A stretch of 7,814 bases of DNA, taken from assembly GCA_041936745.1 (NCBI GenBank), contig JBHGWS010000127.1, positions 1 to 7,814 of the forward strand, given 5' to 3'. This document shows, piece by piece, positions 1 through 5,352 of this stretch. Numbering within the stretch: the first letter of the stretch is position 1; every line of letters begins with the position of its first letter. Source of the DNA: Darwinibacter acetoxidans_A (GTDB taxonomy: Bacteria; Bacillota; Limnochordia; Darwinibacteriales; Darwinibacteriaceae). The notes below the pieces were generated by a model. That model saw only the letters and a program-made list of their open reading frames with translations, did no database searches and was not told the DNA's origin. Both the position numbers and the translations under genes were made by a program.

Positions 1-116
1 AAGAACTCCTCTCACTTTTGGCCGAATCAAACGAGACCCCCTTTGCGGTAATCGGCGCAGTGCGGGAAAAAGGTAAATATCCGCTGCGCGTGCTGAAATC
101 TAAGCCGGTGAAATAA
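1..116 (+). CDS. C-terminal end of an unidentified protein (partial)
   Basis: An open frame enters from the left edge and ends at TAA 114-116, giving about 37 residues: it begins near ELLSLLAESNE, continues TPFAVIGAVREKGKYPLRVL and ends SKPVK. The 'F-x-V-I-G-x-V' stretch followed by a short basic tail vaguely recalls the C-terminal end of PurM/ThiL-type (AIR synthase-like) proteins, but so little is visible that no function should be assigned. The stop codon lies directly in front of a hairpin that can end transcription in both directions, which supports this being a true gene end. The gene converges on the importer operon at 175-2900. Confidence 0.55.
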   Translation, partial: ELLSLLAESNETPFAVIGAVREKGKYPLRVLKSKPVK

Positions 117-118
117 AA

Positions 119-149
119 AAAGCGGGGCGTGTTTTAAACGCTCCGCTTT
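119..149. terminator. Bidirectional intrinsic terminator between convergent genes
   Basis: AGCGGGGCGT (121-130) pairs with ACGCTCCGCT (138-147) with a single G-T wobble, around a 7-base loop; two flanking A-T pairs extend the stem to 119-149. Read on the minus strand, the stem is followed by a run of seven T, so it should stop the importer operon efficiently. Read on the plus strand, the tail is only TTTA, so termination of the partial left gene is probably weaker. Confidence 0.85.
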
Positions 150-174
150 AATGCTGCTAAAATTGAAACACTGC

Positions 175-1053
175 TCAGTCGCGGGGGTTGTTCTTTCTGG
201 CCATCTCAACTTCCAAAAAATAGGGCCGGGCCGCCAGCGGCCTGCCCGCCGGCAGCTCACCGCGCTTTTCACTCTGCTTTTTTTCGCCGCCCGCCGCATC
301 CAAAAGGGTATGGATTTTTTCCCACAGTTGATTGAACTCCGGGGAGTCAGGCTGGCGGGGCCTCTTTAAAGAGTTTTTTAGCACCAGTTTGATTCTGCCC
401 GGGTTTGCCTCTAAAACTAAAATTCTGTCGCTTAAAATAATTGACTCGTTAATGTTATGAGTAACAAAAATGATGGTTACTTTTGTTTCCTGCCAAATAC
501 GGATGAGTTCTTTTTGCAGTGCGGCCCGGGTGATTGCATCCAGGCTGCCGAAAGGCTCATCCATAAGTAAAATTTGAGGCCGGACGGAAAGAGCGCGGGC
601 AATGGCTACCCGCTGCTGCATGCCCCCTGACAGTTGGTGCGGGTAAAGGCCCTCAAAGCCCCTAAGGCCCACTAAATTCAGGTAGTAATCCGCCCTTTCC
701 CGCTTTTCTTTTTTATTAATGCAGCGCTCGGTTACGCTTAAGGCAAAGATAATATTTTGCCGCACCGTATACCAGGGAAAAAGCTGTTCGAAGTTTTGAA
801 AGACCATCATCCGATCAATGCCGGGGCCTTTGATCGGGCTGCCGTTTAAGATAAGCTCGCCGGAGGTGGGTGTTTCAAAGTCGGCAATGCAGCGGAGCAG
901 TGTGGATTTACCGCAGCCGGAAGGGCCGATTACGTTGAGGAATTCGCCGCTTGCTACAGTCAAGTTGATTTGGCTTAACGCCTCAATCGCGCGGTCGCCC
1001 ACAATAAAAGTCTTGCTTAGGTTTTTGATAACCAAACTCTTTTTCTTTGTCAT
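175..1053 (-). CDS. ABC importer ATPase, SsuB/TauB family
   Basis: This 292-residue protein is the cytoplasmic ATP-hydrolysing subunit of a nitrate/sulfonate/taurine-type ABC importer. All core motifs are present: Walker A GPSGCGKST (43-51), Q-loop Gln86 in VFQNFEQLFPW, signature LSGGMQQR (141-148), Walker B ILLMDEP (161-167) and switch His199 in FVTHN. The FPW after the Q-loop is typical of the SsuB/TauB branch. The ATG at 1053 is preceded by AAGGGG and lies 12 bases after the permease stop, so it is the last gene of the operon. The protein is somewhat longer than the usual 250-265 residues because of a charged Lys/Arg/Glu-rich tail after about residue 255. The family is certain; the substrate is not readable from the ATPase. 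Confidence 0.95.
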   Translation of the reverse strand: MTKKKSLVIKNLSKTFIVGDRAIEALSQINLTVASGEFLNVIGPSGCGKSTLLRCIADFETPTSGELILNGSPIKGPGIDRMMVFQNFEQLFPWYTVRQNIIFALSVTERCINKKEKRERADYYLNLVGLRGFEGLYPHQLSGGMQQRVAIARALSVRPQILLMDEPFGSLDAITRAALQKELIRIWQETKVTIIFVTHNINESIILSDRILVLEANPGRIKLVLKNSLKRPRQPDSPEFNQLWEKIHTLLDAAGGEKKQSEKRGELPAGRPLAARPYFLEVEMARKNNPRD

Positions 1054-1065
1054 TTTTTCAGCCCC

Positions 1066-1860
1066 TTATTCTGAGGTCATGCCCCAACGCCTGACTGTCC
1101 GCTTTTCAACCCATTCAAAGAAGAGCCTCTCCACCAGTAAGCCCACGATTATAATGACGATCATGCCCCCGAAAACGCTGGGGATTTCCATGAAAAAGCG
1201 CTTTTTGTAGATAAACCAGCCTAATCCCCCTTCGCCGCCGGAGGCCCCGAAGACCATTTCGGCTGCGACGGAAGCCTGCCACGCCCTGGCCCAAGATACT
1301 CTTAAGCCCGTTAGAATATGGGGGAAAGCCCCGGGCAAGAGTACCTTGATGATCAAACCAACGCCTTTTAAGCCCAGGTTTCTTCCCACTTCTATCTGCG
1401 TAACGGGGACGGAACGGAGTCCCGTATGCAGGTTGGTAATCAACGGCCAAACCGATGAAAACCAAATCACCGCGATAATTGAGCGCGGGCCCGTTCCCAG
1501 CCACAAAATGATAATGGGCAGTACCGAGATCCCCGGAAGCGGGTGGAGGATGGCCATGACGGCCTGCACCCAATCGGAAACTAACGCTGAGCTCAAAGCG
1601 AGGATTGCGGCCAGGGCCGCCGTAATGACTGCCAGCGCCAAACCGATGCCGATGAGGTACAGTGAAAAATTCAGGCGGCCGAGGATTTCACCGCTGCCGA
1701 TCTCGGTCACAAGAGTGTTCAAAACCGTCGTTAAGCGGGGAAAAAGAAGCGGGGGGAACCATTGGGTACGGGCCAACAGTTCCCAACAAATCATACAGCC
1801 CAAGATGAACAAAATCTGATTCAATGTTTTATTTCTCGTTTTCTGCCGACCGAGATTCAT
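1066..1860 (-). CDS. ABC importer permease, SsuC/TauC family
   Basis: This 264-residue membrane protein is a BPD-type (binding-protein-dependent) permease. Hydrophobic segments lie at about 15-30, 64-91, 97-121, 125-145, 185-205 and 228-247, which fits the usual six-helix layout. The cytoplasmic coupling (EAA-type) loop is visible at about 157-180 (EVGRNLGLKG, then LLPGAFP), the site that docks on the ATPase. The motif LHPLPGISVLPIIILWLG before it is characteristic of the SsuC/TauC/NrtB group. The gene lies between the substrate-binding protein (35 bases upstream) and the ATPase (12 bases downstream) and presumably forms the transmembrane dimer. The ATG at 1860 is preceded by a run of eight G that serves as its ribosome binding site, which is unusual. 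Confidence 0.94.
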   Translation of the reverse strand: MNLGRQKTRNKTLNQILFILGCMICWELLARTQWFPPLLFPRLTTVLNTLVTEIGSGEILGRLNFSLYLIGIGLALAVITAALAAILALSSALVSDWVQAVMAILHPLPGISVLPIIILWLGTGPRSIIAVIWFSSVWPLITNLHTGLRSVPVTQIEVGRNLGLKGVGLIIKVLLPGAFPHILTGLRVSWARAWQASVAAEMVFGASGGEGGLGWFIYKKRFFMEIPSVFGGMIVIIIVGLLVERLFFEWVEKRTVRRWGMTSE

Positions 1861-1867
1861 GCACGGT

Positions 1868-1875
1868 CCCCCCCC
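1868..1875 (-). promoter_or_regulatory. Homopolymeric G8 ribosome binding site of the permease
   Basis: On the minus strand AAA is followed by eight G, then ACCGTGC and the ATG at 1860. This is the only purine-rich Shine-Dalgarno candidate before the permease start. A G8 run is prone to slippage, which would change the strength and spacing of this site but not the reading frame. Confidence 0.5.
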
Positions 1876-1877
1876 TT

Positions 1878-1898
1878 TGGACTAATGACTATGGACTA
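1878..1898. repeat. Three tandem 7-bp units (TGGACTA/ATGACTA)
   Basis: TGGACTA (1878-1884), ATGACTA (1885-1891) and TGGACTA (1892-1898) stand head to tail; the middle unit differs at two positions. The array fills most of the 35-base gap between the binding-protein and permease genes, and the last unit contributes the binding-protein stop codon (TAG on the minus strand, 1896-1898). Confidence 0.8.
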
Positions 1899-2900
1899 TT
1901 TACCCTGCAGTTTTTCGTATTCGCTCGGTTCGCCGGCCCGCTTGCCCACGATGGCCAAGACATTCTCATAAGCGATGTCTGCCAGGCTTTCCGGCACGCG
2001 GCTCATGTAACCCGCCTCTTTCATAAACTCGGCAAAACCCATTAACCCGTATGGTGCAGTTGTGTAATTCATGCCTTCCCAATTTAGGTAATCGAGGGTT
2101 TTTTCTTCACTGAGCTTGAATTTAGGTGCTAAAAGCACCGCTGCTTCTTCCCTGTTGCTGTTGATCCAAGCCATCGCTTCACTGATGGCACTGACAAAGA
2201 TGCTGTAAGCAACAGGCCGGCGGTCGTGGAATTCCTGTGAGCATAAGCCAACGTTAAAGCTGAAGGGATGGCCGAAAATAGAAACATCATCGACTATCAA
2301 GCGGAAACCGGGTTGGGAAAGTTCCTCAAATAGGTAGGGCGGGGTGGTAAAGTGGGCTTTAATCCCTTTTTTAGAGATTAAGGCTGCGGCAGCGTCGGGG
2401 TGAGGCATGGCAACGATGTTGTTGTCCAGGGCGTTAGGTGAGCCCAACTGTTGTTCCGCCGCCATGGCCAAGAGGATGTGTTGAATACTGCCGGGTGAAG
2501 GGACGGCGATCTTATCTTCCGGTTTGAAGTCTTGCAGGCTTTGGATATTCGGATCATAGGTCACGAGGCCGATTGGCACTACCACAAAACCTAAGGCGAC
2601 TTTCCAGGGGCAGCCTTTATCCCAGCCGATTAGGAAGGGGGGGATGCCCATAAAGCCAACATCCGCTTCACCGGAAATCAGAGCCTCGCGGACTGCTCCG
2701 CCCGAGCCGTATTCCCGCCACACGGGGGTTACCCCGTATTTCTCAAAAATCCTGTGTTCTTTTGCCACCATCAAGGGGGCGTAGACGAGCCCAAACTGGC
2801 CGGCGATTTTAATCTTCTCCGCCGGAGCTGCCAGGGCCGGTACTTGTAGAAAAGCGAAAACTACAAGCACACTTAAAAACAACAGACACCCTTTTCTCAT
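1896..2900 (-). CDS. ABC importer substrate-binding protein, NMT1/SsuA-like
   Basis: This 334-residue protein is the exported ligand-binding subunit of the importer. Residues 1-24 form a Sec signal peptide: Arg-Lys n-region, hydrophobic core LLFLSVLVVFAFL, and an ALA cleavage site (22-24) before APAEK. The mature start KIKIAGQFGLVYAPLMVAKE and the segment EALISGEADVGFMG are typical of NMT1/THI5-like and SsuA-type periplasmic binding proteins. There is no lipobox: the first cysteine of the mature protein is Cys97. That is unusual for a Gram-positive binding protein, which would normally be lipid-anchored. The ATG at 2900 has a well-spaced CAAAGGAG (2915-2908). It is the first gene of the three-gene operon. 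The ligand is unknown; sulfonates, taurine, nitrate, a pyrimidine or a purine-like compound would all be possible for this family. Confidence 0.93.
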   Translation of the reverse strand: MRKGCLLFLSVLVVFAFLQVPALAAPAEKIKIAGQFGLVYAPLMVAKEHRIFEKYGVTPVWREYGSGGAVREALISGEADVGFMGIPPFLIGWDKGCPWKVALGFVVVPIGLVTYDPNIQSLQDFKPEDKIAVPSPGSIQHILLAMAAEQQLGSPNALDNNIVAMPHPDAAAALISKKGIKAHFTTPPYLFEELSQPGFRLIVDDVSIFGHPFSFNVGLCSQEFHDRRPVAYSIFVSAISEAMAWINSNREEAAVLLAPKFKLSEEKTLDYLNWEGMNYTTAPYGLMGFAEFMKEAGYMSRVPESLADIAYENVLAIVGKRAGEPSEYEKLQGK

Positions 2901-2980
2901 AACGATTCTCCTTTGCTTTCTGCCAAAGACAGATCATTAGTCTCAAGGTATGAAAAAAGTGCCTGAAATGTGCGAGTACC

Positions 2981-3055
2981 CGTCAAAACTTTCACAGCCT
3001 ATTTGCCCGGCCGAAAACCAGGGAGTCTACCTGGGATGGAGGCGGCAAAACTTTC
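2981..3055. repeat. Direct repeat CG(G/T)CAAAACTTTC, two copies 62 bp apart
   Basis: CGTCAAAACTTTC at 2981-2993 and CGGCAAAACTTTC at 3043-3055 agree at 12 of 13 positions and have the same orientation. The second copy forms part of the 5' side of the leader hairpin as transcribed. The pair could be regulator binding sites or two copies of an RNA element. Confidence 0.55.
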
Positions 3056-3060
3056 GGGCA
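3004..3060 (-). ncRNA. Structured hairpin in the importer leader (candidate regulatory RNA)
   Basis: Read on the minus strand, three nested helices form. P1 is TGCCCG/CGGGCA (3055-3060 with 3004-3009). P2 is GCCG/CGGC (3043-3046 with 3010-3013), directly stacked on P1 on its 3' side. P3 is CCAGG/CCTGG (3030-3034 with 3018-3022) around a 7-base loop. An 8-base one-sided bulge (AAAGTTTT) and an 8 x 4 internal loop separate the helices. There is no T run after it, so it is not a simple terminator. CCGAAA can also pair with TTTCGG, an alternative fold. Function is unproven. Confidence 0.4.
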
Positions 3061-3064
3061 AACA

Positions 3065-3096
3065 AAAAAGGGTTTTTTGGAAACCGAAAAACCCCC
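3065..3096 (-). terminator. Intrinsic terminator of the exporter operon
   Basis: On the minus strand GGGTTTTT (3094-3087) pairs with AAAAACCC (3077-3070) around a 9-base loop and is followed by six T. It lies 15 bases beyond the ABC-2 permease stop and separates that operon from the importer operon transcribed in the same direction. Confidence 0.8.
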
Positions 3097-3110
3097 TGTT
3101 TATTATCTCT

Positions 3111-3920
3111 TTAAAAATAATAGCTGCCCAAATTTCCTTTCCTTTTGGCTCTGTTCATTGACTTATTGAAGATAAAATTGCCGGCGCCAAGCCAAAACAA
3201 AATGAGAAGGACAAGGATTCCGAAGGCCCGATTGGCAACCAGTGCCCCCACAGTAATCTCTTCGCCTGCTTCAATAATAATGCGTAAAAGCCTTAAGGCG
3301 GGAGTAACGGGGATTAAAAGGGAAACGTACTTGATCAAGCTCGGCAGAGCATCGACTTGAACGAGGTTTCCCGTGAAAAAGAGGATGAAATAAGTTAAGA
3401 TGGTGGCAACCGCCGCCGATTGTTTGAAAACAAGGGTTAGGCCCGCCACAGCGAAACCCATGCCGTAAAGCCCCAAAACCGCCAAGAGGAAAACGAGGTA
3501 AAGTAAAAACACTTTGTGGCCCAATGGGGCGAAAAGCCCCCACAAGTCAAAAAGGTACATTAAAAGAGAGAAGAAGATCATGGCTTTCAGCGATTGAAAA
3601 ATGAATTGAACCGCCAGCCTGATCACGAGGATTCTTTTGATGGGCGCTTCAGTCATTAACAGCTGTTCGAAGGTGCCTAACATGAGCTCTTCTGAAATTA
3701 ACTGGCCTGTGGTCCCCAGGGCATTGCCGCTGTAATACCAAAAAAGCAGGCCAAAGAAAAAGACCATGGCAGAAGCCGGGTTTTGGTTTTTCTGGGCGGC
3801 GAAACCCCAAAAAATCCCCGCAGCCAGCATGAAAAGTGACAAGTTGCCGATGATGTAATTGAATAAATAGTTTCTGTAGTCGGCCATTATTTTCTTTATT
3901 TCCGCCCGTAAAATCAGCAA
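3111..3920 (-). CDS. ABC-2 type transporter permease
   Basis: This 269-residue integral membrane protein has about six hydrophobic segments (roughly 19-41, 50-70, 102-127, 135-165, 168-190 and 230-252), the layout of ABC-2 exporters (DrrB/NodJ-like). The cytoplasmic segment ISEELMLGTFEQLLMTEAP (75-93) is the typical coupling region of this family. The start is taken as TTG at 3920, because AAAGGAGG stands 10 bases upstream and the N-terminal LRAEIKKIMADYRNYLFNY fits the family; an internal ATG exists at residue 12 without such a site. The gene overlaps the end of the ATPase gene by 7 bases, implying translational coupling and a shared complex. The cargo may be drug, lipid or peptide. The divergent small peptide gene is a natural candidate, but this is inference. 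Confidence 0.9.
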   Translation of the reverse strand: MLILRAEIKKIMADYRNYLFNYIIGNLSLFMLAAGIFWGFAAQKNQNPASAMVFFFGLLFWYYSGNALGTTGQLISEELMLGTFEQLLMTEAPIKRILVIRLAVQFIFQSLKAMIFFSLLMYLFDLWGLFAPLGHKVFLLYLVFLLAVLGLYGMGFAVAGLTLVFKQSAAVATILTYFILFFTGNLVQVDALPSLIKYVSLLIPVTPALRLLRIIIEAGEEITVGALVANRAFGILVLLILFWLGAGNFIFNKSMNRAKRKGNLGSYYF

Positions 3921-4837
3921 GGCCGCGATTCCTCCTTTCTTTCCCCGGTAAGGTTAAGGAAGATGTTTTCTAACGAAGGCACATCTTTTTCTATCTCCAA
4001 AATTTCATAGGCAGAGAGGATGAGGCCGGCCGTTTCAGCGTCCGCCCGGATTTGGTAAGTTTCATCCTGCAGTTTAACTAGACTTTCCCTGCCCAACTGC
4101 CCCAAATTCTCTACCGGGCTGCGAAAGACAATGCGGTAGGTTTCTTCCCCCACATCAAATTTCGCTTTAAGGCCTTCTAAGGTTTCGTCTGCAGCTATTT
4201 TACCTTGGTACATGACAATAACTCTCCCCGCGACTGCTTCCACGAGCTCCATGGTGTGTGTTGTTAAAAGGATGGTTTTTTCTCCCGCCAGGCGGTTAAT
4301 GGTTTCCTTGATCTTTAAACTGTTGATGACATCCAAACCAAGGATTGGTTCATCGAGGATAACGATGGGGGGATCTTTCAAAAGTGCCAGCATTGCGGCG
4401 AGCTGCTGGCGCATGCCCCGGGACAAACTGCCCACTTTGGTTTTAAGTTTTTCCTCCAGGGGAAACAAATCTAAGACCTCTCCTATTCGTTTTTGCTGGT
4501 CTTTTCCCTTTATCCCGTTAAGGAGTGCAAAATATTCCAGTGTTTCCCGCACGGTTAAATATTGGTAGACATTACGGGCATCCTCCAAGACGACGCCGAT
4601 CAATGCTTGGTGGCTGCGGGGATTCTCCTTTGTATTAACCCCATTAATCAAGATCTCGCCCTGATCGGGAGTTGTCAAGCCGCAGAGCATTTTAATCAGC
4701 GTTGTCTTGCCGGCGCCGTTTGGGCCCAGCACTGCTAATACCTGCCCCGGGGGGCAGTGGAAGGAGACATCGTTTACGGCCCGGATGTCCTTATCTTTTA
4801 CGTGAAAGGTTTTGCTTAGATTTTGGACTGTGATCAT
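3914..4837 (-). CDS. ABC transporter ATPase, DrrA/NatA-like, partner of the ABC-2 permease
   Basis: This 307-residue protein is the cytoplasmic ATPase of an export-type ABC transporter. Walker A GPNGAGKTT (38-46), signature LSRGMRQQ (138-145), Walker B IVILDEP (158-164), D-loop GLD and switch His194 (LTTHTME) are all intact. The usual Q-loop glutamine is replaced: the sequence reads GVVLEDARNVY, with Glu85 at that place, a variant I associate with a subgroup of ABC-2 ATPases. Residues after about 225 form the C-terminal regulatory domain ending in the ENIFLNLTG motif common to DrrA/NatA-type proteins. The ATG at 4837 has AAGGAG seven bases upstream. Its promoter lies back to back with that of the divergent peptide gene. 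There is no C39 peptidase domain, so it would not itself cleave a double-glycine leader. Confidence 0.94.
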   Translation of the reverse strand: MITVQNLSKTFHVKDKDIRAVNDVSFHCPPGQVLAVLGPNGAGKTTLIKMLCGLTTPDQGEILINGVNTKENPRSHQALIGVVLEDARNVYQYLTVRETLEYFALLNGIKGKDQQKRIGEVLDLFPLEEKLKTKVGSLSRGMRQQLAAMLALLKDPPIVILDEPILGLDVINSLKIKETINRLAGEKTILLTTHTMELVEAVAGRVIVMYQGKIAADETLEGLKAKFDVGEETYRIVFRSPVENLGQLGRESLVKLQDETYQIRADAETAGLILSAYEILEIEKDVPSLENIFLNLTGERKEESRPC

Positions 4838-4947
4838 CAGCCGGCTCCTTTTTCAAACTGGTTATTTTGCTTGCTTATCTGTCTGTATTTCTCTGCCAGC
4901 CAACGTTTTCCTTTGTTTTAACGCCGCTCAGCGATTTTATGCCAAGC

Positions 4948-4976
4948 ATTAAAAACACAGTTGACGGAATTGTCAG
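4948..4976 (-). promoter_or_regulatory. Sigma-A promoter of the exporter operon
   Basis: On the minus strand CTGACA (4976-4971) and TTTAAT (4953-4948) are separated by exactly 17 bases; each matches the consensus at five of six positions. It would start transcription near 4941, leaving an untranslated leader of about 100 bases before the ATPase start at 4837. Confidence 0.65.
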
Positions 4977-4989
4977 AATAATGTATACT
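4961..4989 (+). promoter_or_regulatory. Sigma-A promoter of the small peptide operon
   Basis: TTGACG (4961-4966) and TATACT (4984-4989) are separated by 17 bases, each with five of six consensus matches. Transcription would start near 4996, about 45 bases before the GTG at 5042. The -35 box sits only four bases from the -35 box of the divergent exporter promoter. Confidence 0.8.
4962..4975. promoter_or_regulatory. Dyad spanning both divergent -35 boxes (possible operator)
   Basis: TGAC (4962-4965) and GTCA (4972-4975) form an inverted repeat around GGAATT, centred between the two -35 boxes. A protein bound here would block or activate both promoters together. Since TTGACA boxes facing each other automatically give such symmetry, this may be only a by-product of the promoter layout. 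Confidence 0.3.
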
Positions 4990-5041
4990 AAAAGTGCTAG
5001 CAAAGGAAGGGGCCCCTAATTTAAACATAGGAGGCATTTTA

Positions 5042-5350
5042 GTGAAAAAGGTTATTGCCGTGTTGCTGTGTCTGTTCGTCCTGGCGGTTCCTCTCTCCGC
5101 TGCAGCATCTTCCGTCCCCGTCAAGCCTTTCGGTGCCGATGTCACGCCTTTGAACAGTGAGGAGTTAGAAGAAGTAAAAGGCGAGTTGAAAGCTATTGCC
5201 GCGGCCGGTTTGTTTGGTGCTGCTTTCGGAATCTATGACTACTTAACTACTACACCCATGGAGGAATGGAGCTGGAGCGCTTTGGGTTTAAAAACCCTAA
5301 ATGCGGCTCTGAGCGCTGCCGGAGGCACCTGGATCGGAGGCTTCTTTTAG
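5042..5350 (+). CDS. Small secreted peptide with bacteriocin-leader-like motif
   Basis: This is a 102-residue protein I do not recognise as a named family. The start is taken as GTG at 5042, because AGGAGG (5029-5034) lies seven bases upstream and translation from there begins exactly with a Sec signal peptide: KK, then a hydrophobic core (IAVLLCLFVLAV), then an AAA cleavage site at 20-22. After a short linker comes PLNSEELEEVKGE (36-48), which resembles the 'L-x-x-E-E-L-x-x-V/I-x-G-G' end of double-glycine bacteriocin leaders, with GE in place of GG. The rest is glycine- and alanine-rich and hydrophobic (AAAGLFGAAFGIYDYL at 53-68; LNAALSAAGGTWIGGFF at 86-102), like pore-forming class II bacteriocins. 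It is the first gene after a strong promoter, is coupled to a tiny membrane protein, and lies divergent from an ABC-2 exporter. A structural or signalling peptide is possible. Confidence 0.7.
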   Translation: MKKVIAVLLCLFVLAVPLSAAASSVPVKPFGADVTPLNSEELEEVKGELKAIAAAGLFGAAFGIYDYLTTTPMEEWSWSALGLKTLNAALSAAGGTWIGGFF

Positions 5351-5352
5351 AA

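Larger units (their letters stand above)
2901..3064 (-). promoter_or_regulatory. 5' leader of the importer operon
   Basis: About 160 noncoding bases lie between the upstream exporter terminator and the binding-protein start. They hold the ribosome binding site (2908-2915), a small TCTG/CAGA hairpin just upstream of it, a repeated 13-mer and a long nested hairpin (3004-3060). I found no convincing sigma-A promoter. The TTGACG on this strand (just downstream of the hairpin) has no -10 box at 16-18 bases. The leader could carry a metabolite-sensing RNA, but I could not match the consensus of any riboswitch class I know. Confidence 0.4.

Noticed and set aside
2901..2960. TPP riboswitch suggested by CTTGAGA and TGATCTG near the start of an NMT1/THI5-like gene
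   Set aside because: The conserved ACCC...GAACCTGATCTGG block and its helices are missing; only short chance matches remain.
2941..2975. Sigma-54 promoter suggested by AGGCAC on the minus strand upstream of the binding-protein gene
   Set aside because: There is no GC dinucleotide at the required 10-base distance from GG.
5008..5017. Palindrome AGGGGCCCCT in the 5' leader of the peptide gene
   Set aside because: Perfect but only 10 bp with no loop, so it cannot form a stable RNA hairpin; too short to claim as an operator without other evidence.
4994..5041. Longer version of the secreted peptide starting at ATG 4994
   Set aside because: The ATG lies at or before the predicted transcription start (about 4996) and has no ribosome binding site, and the extra 16 residues would place a polar stretch before the signal peptide. 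GTG 5042 has AGGAGG at the right distance.
5266..5352. Extended version of the 55-residue membrane protein starting at ATG 5266
   Set aside because: The extension is an out-of-frame translation of the peptide gene (many Arg and Cys, no membrane character). The ATG at 5353 has GGAGG upstream and sits two bases after the peptide stop.
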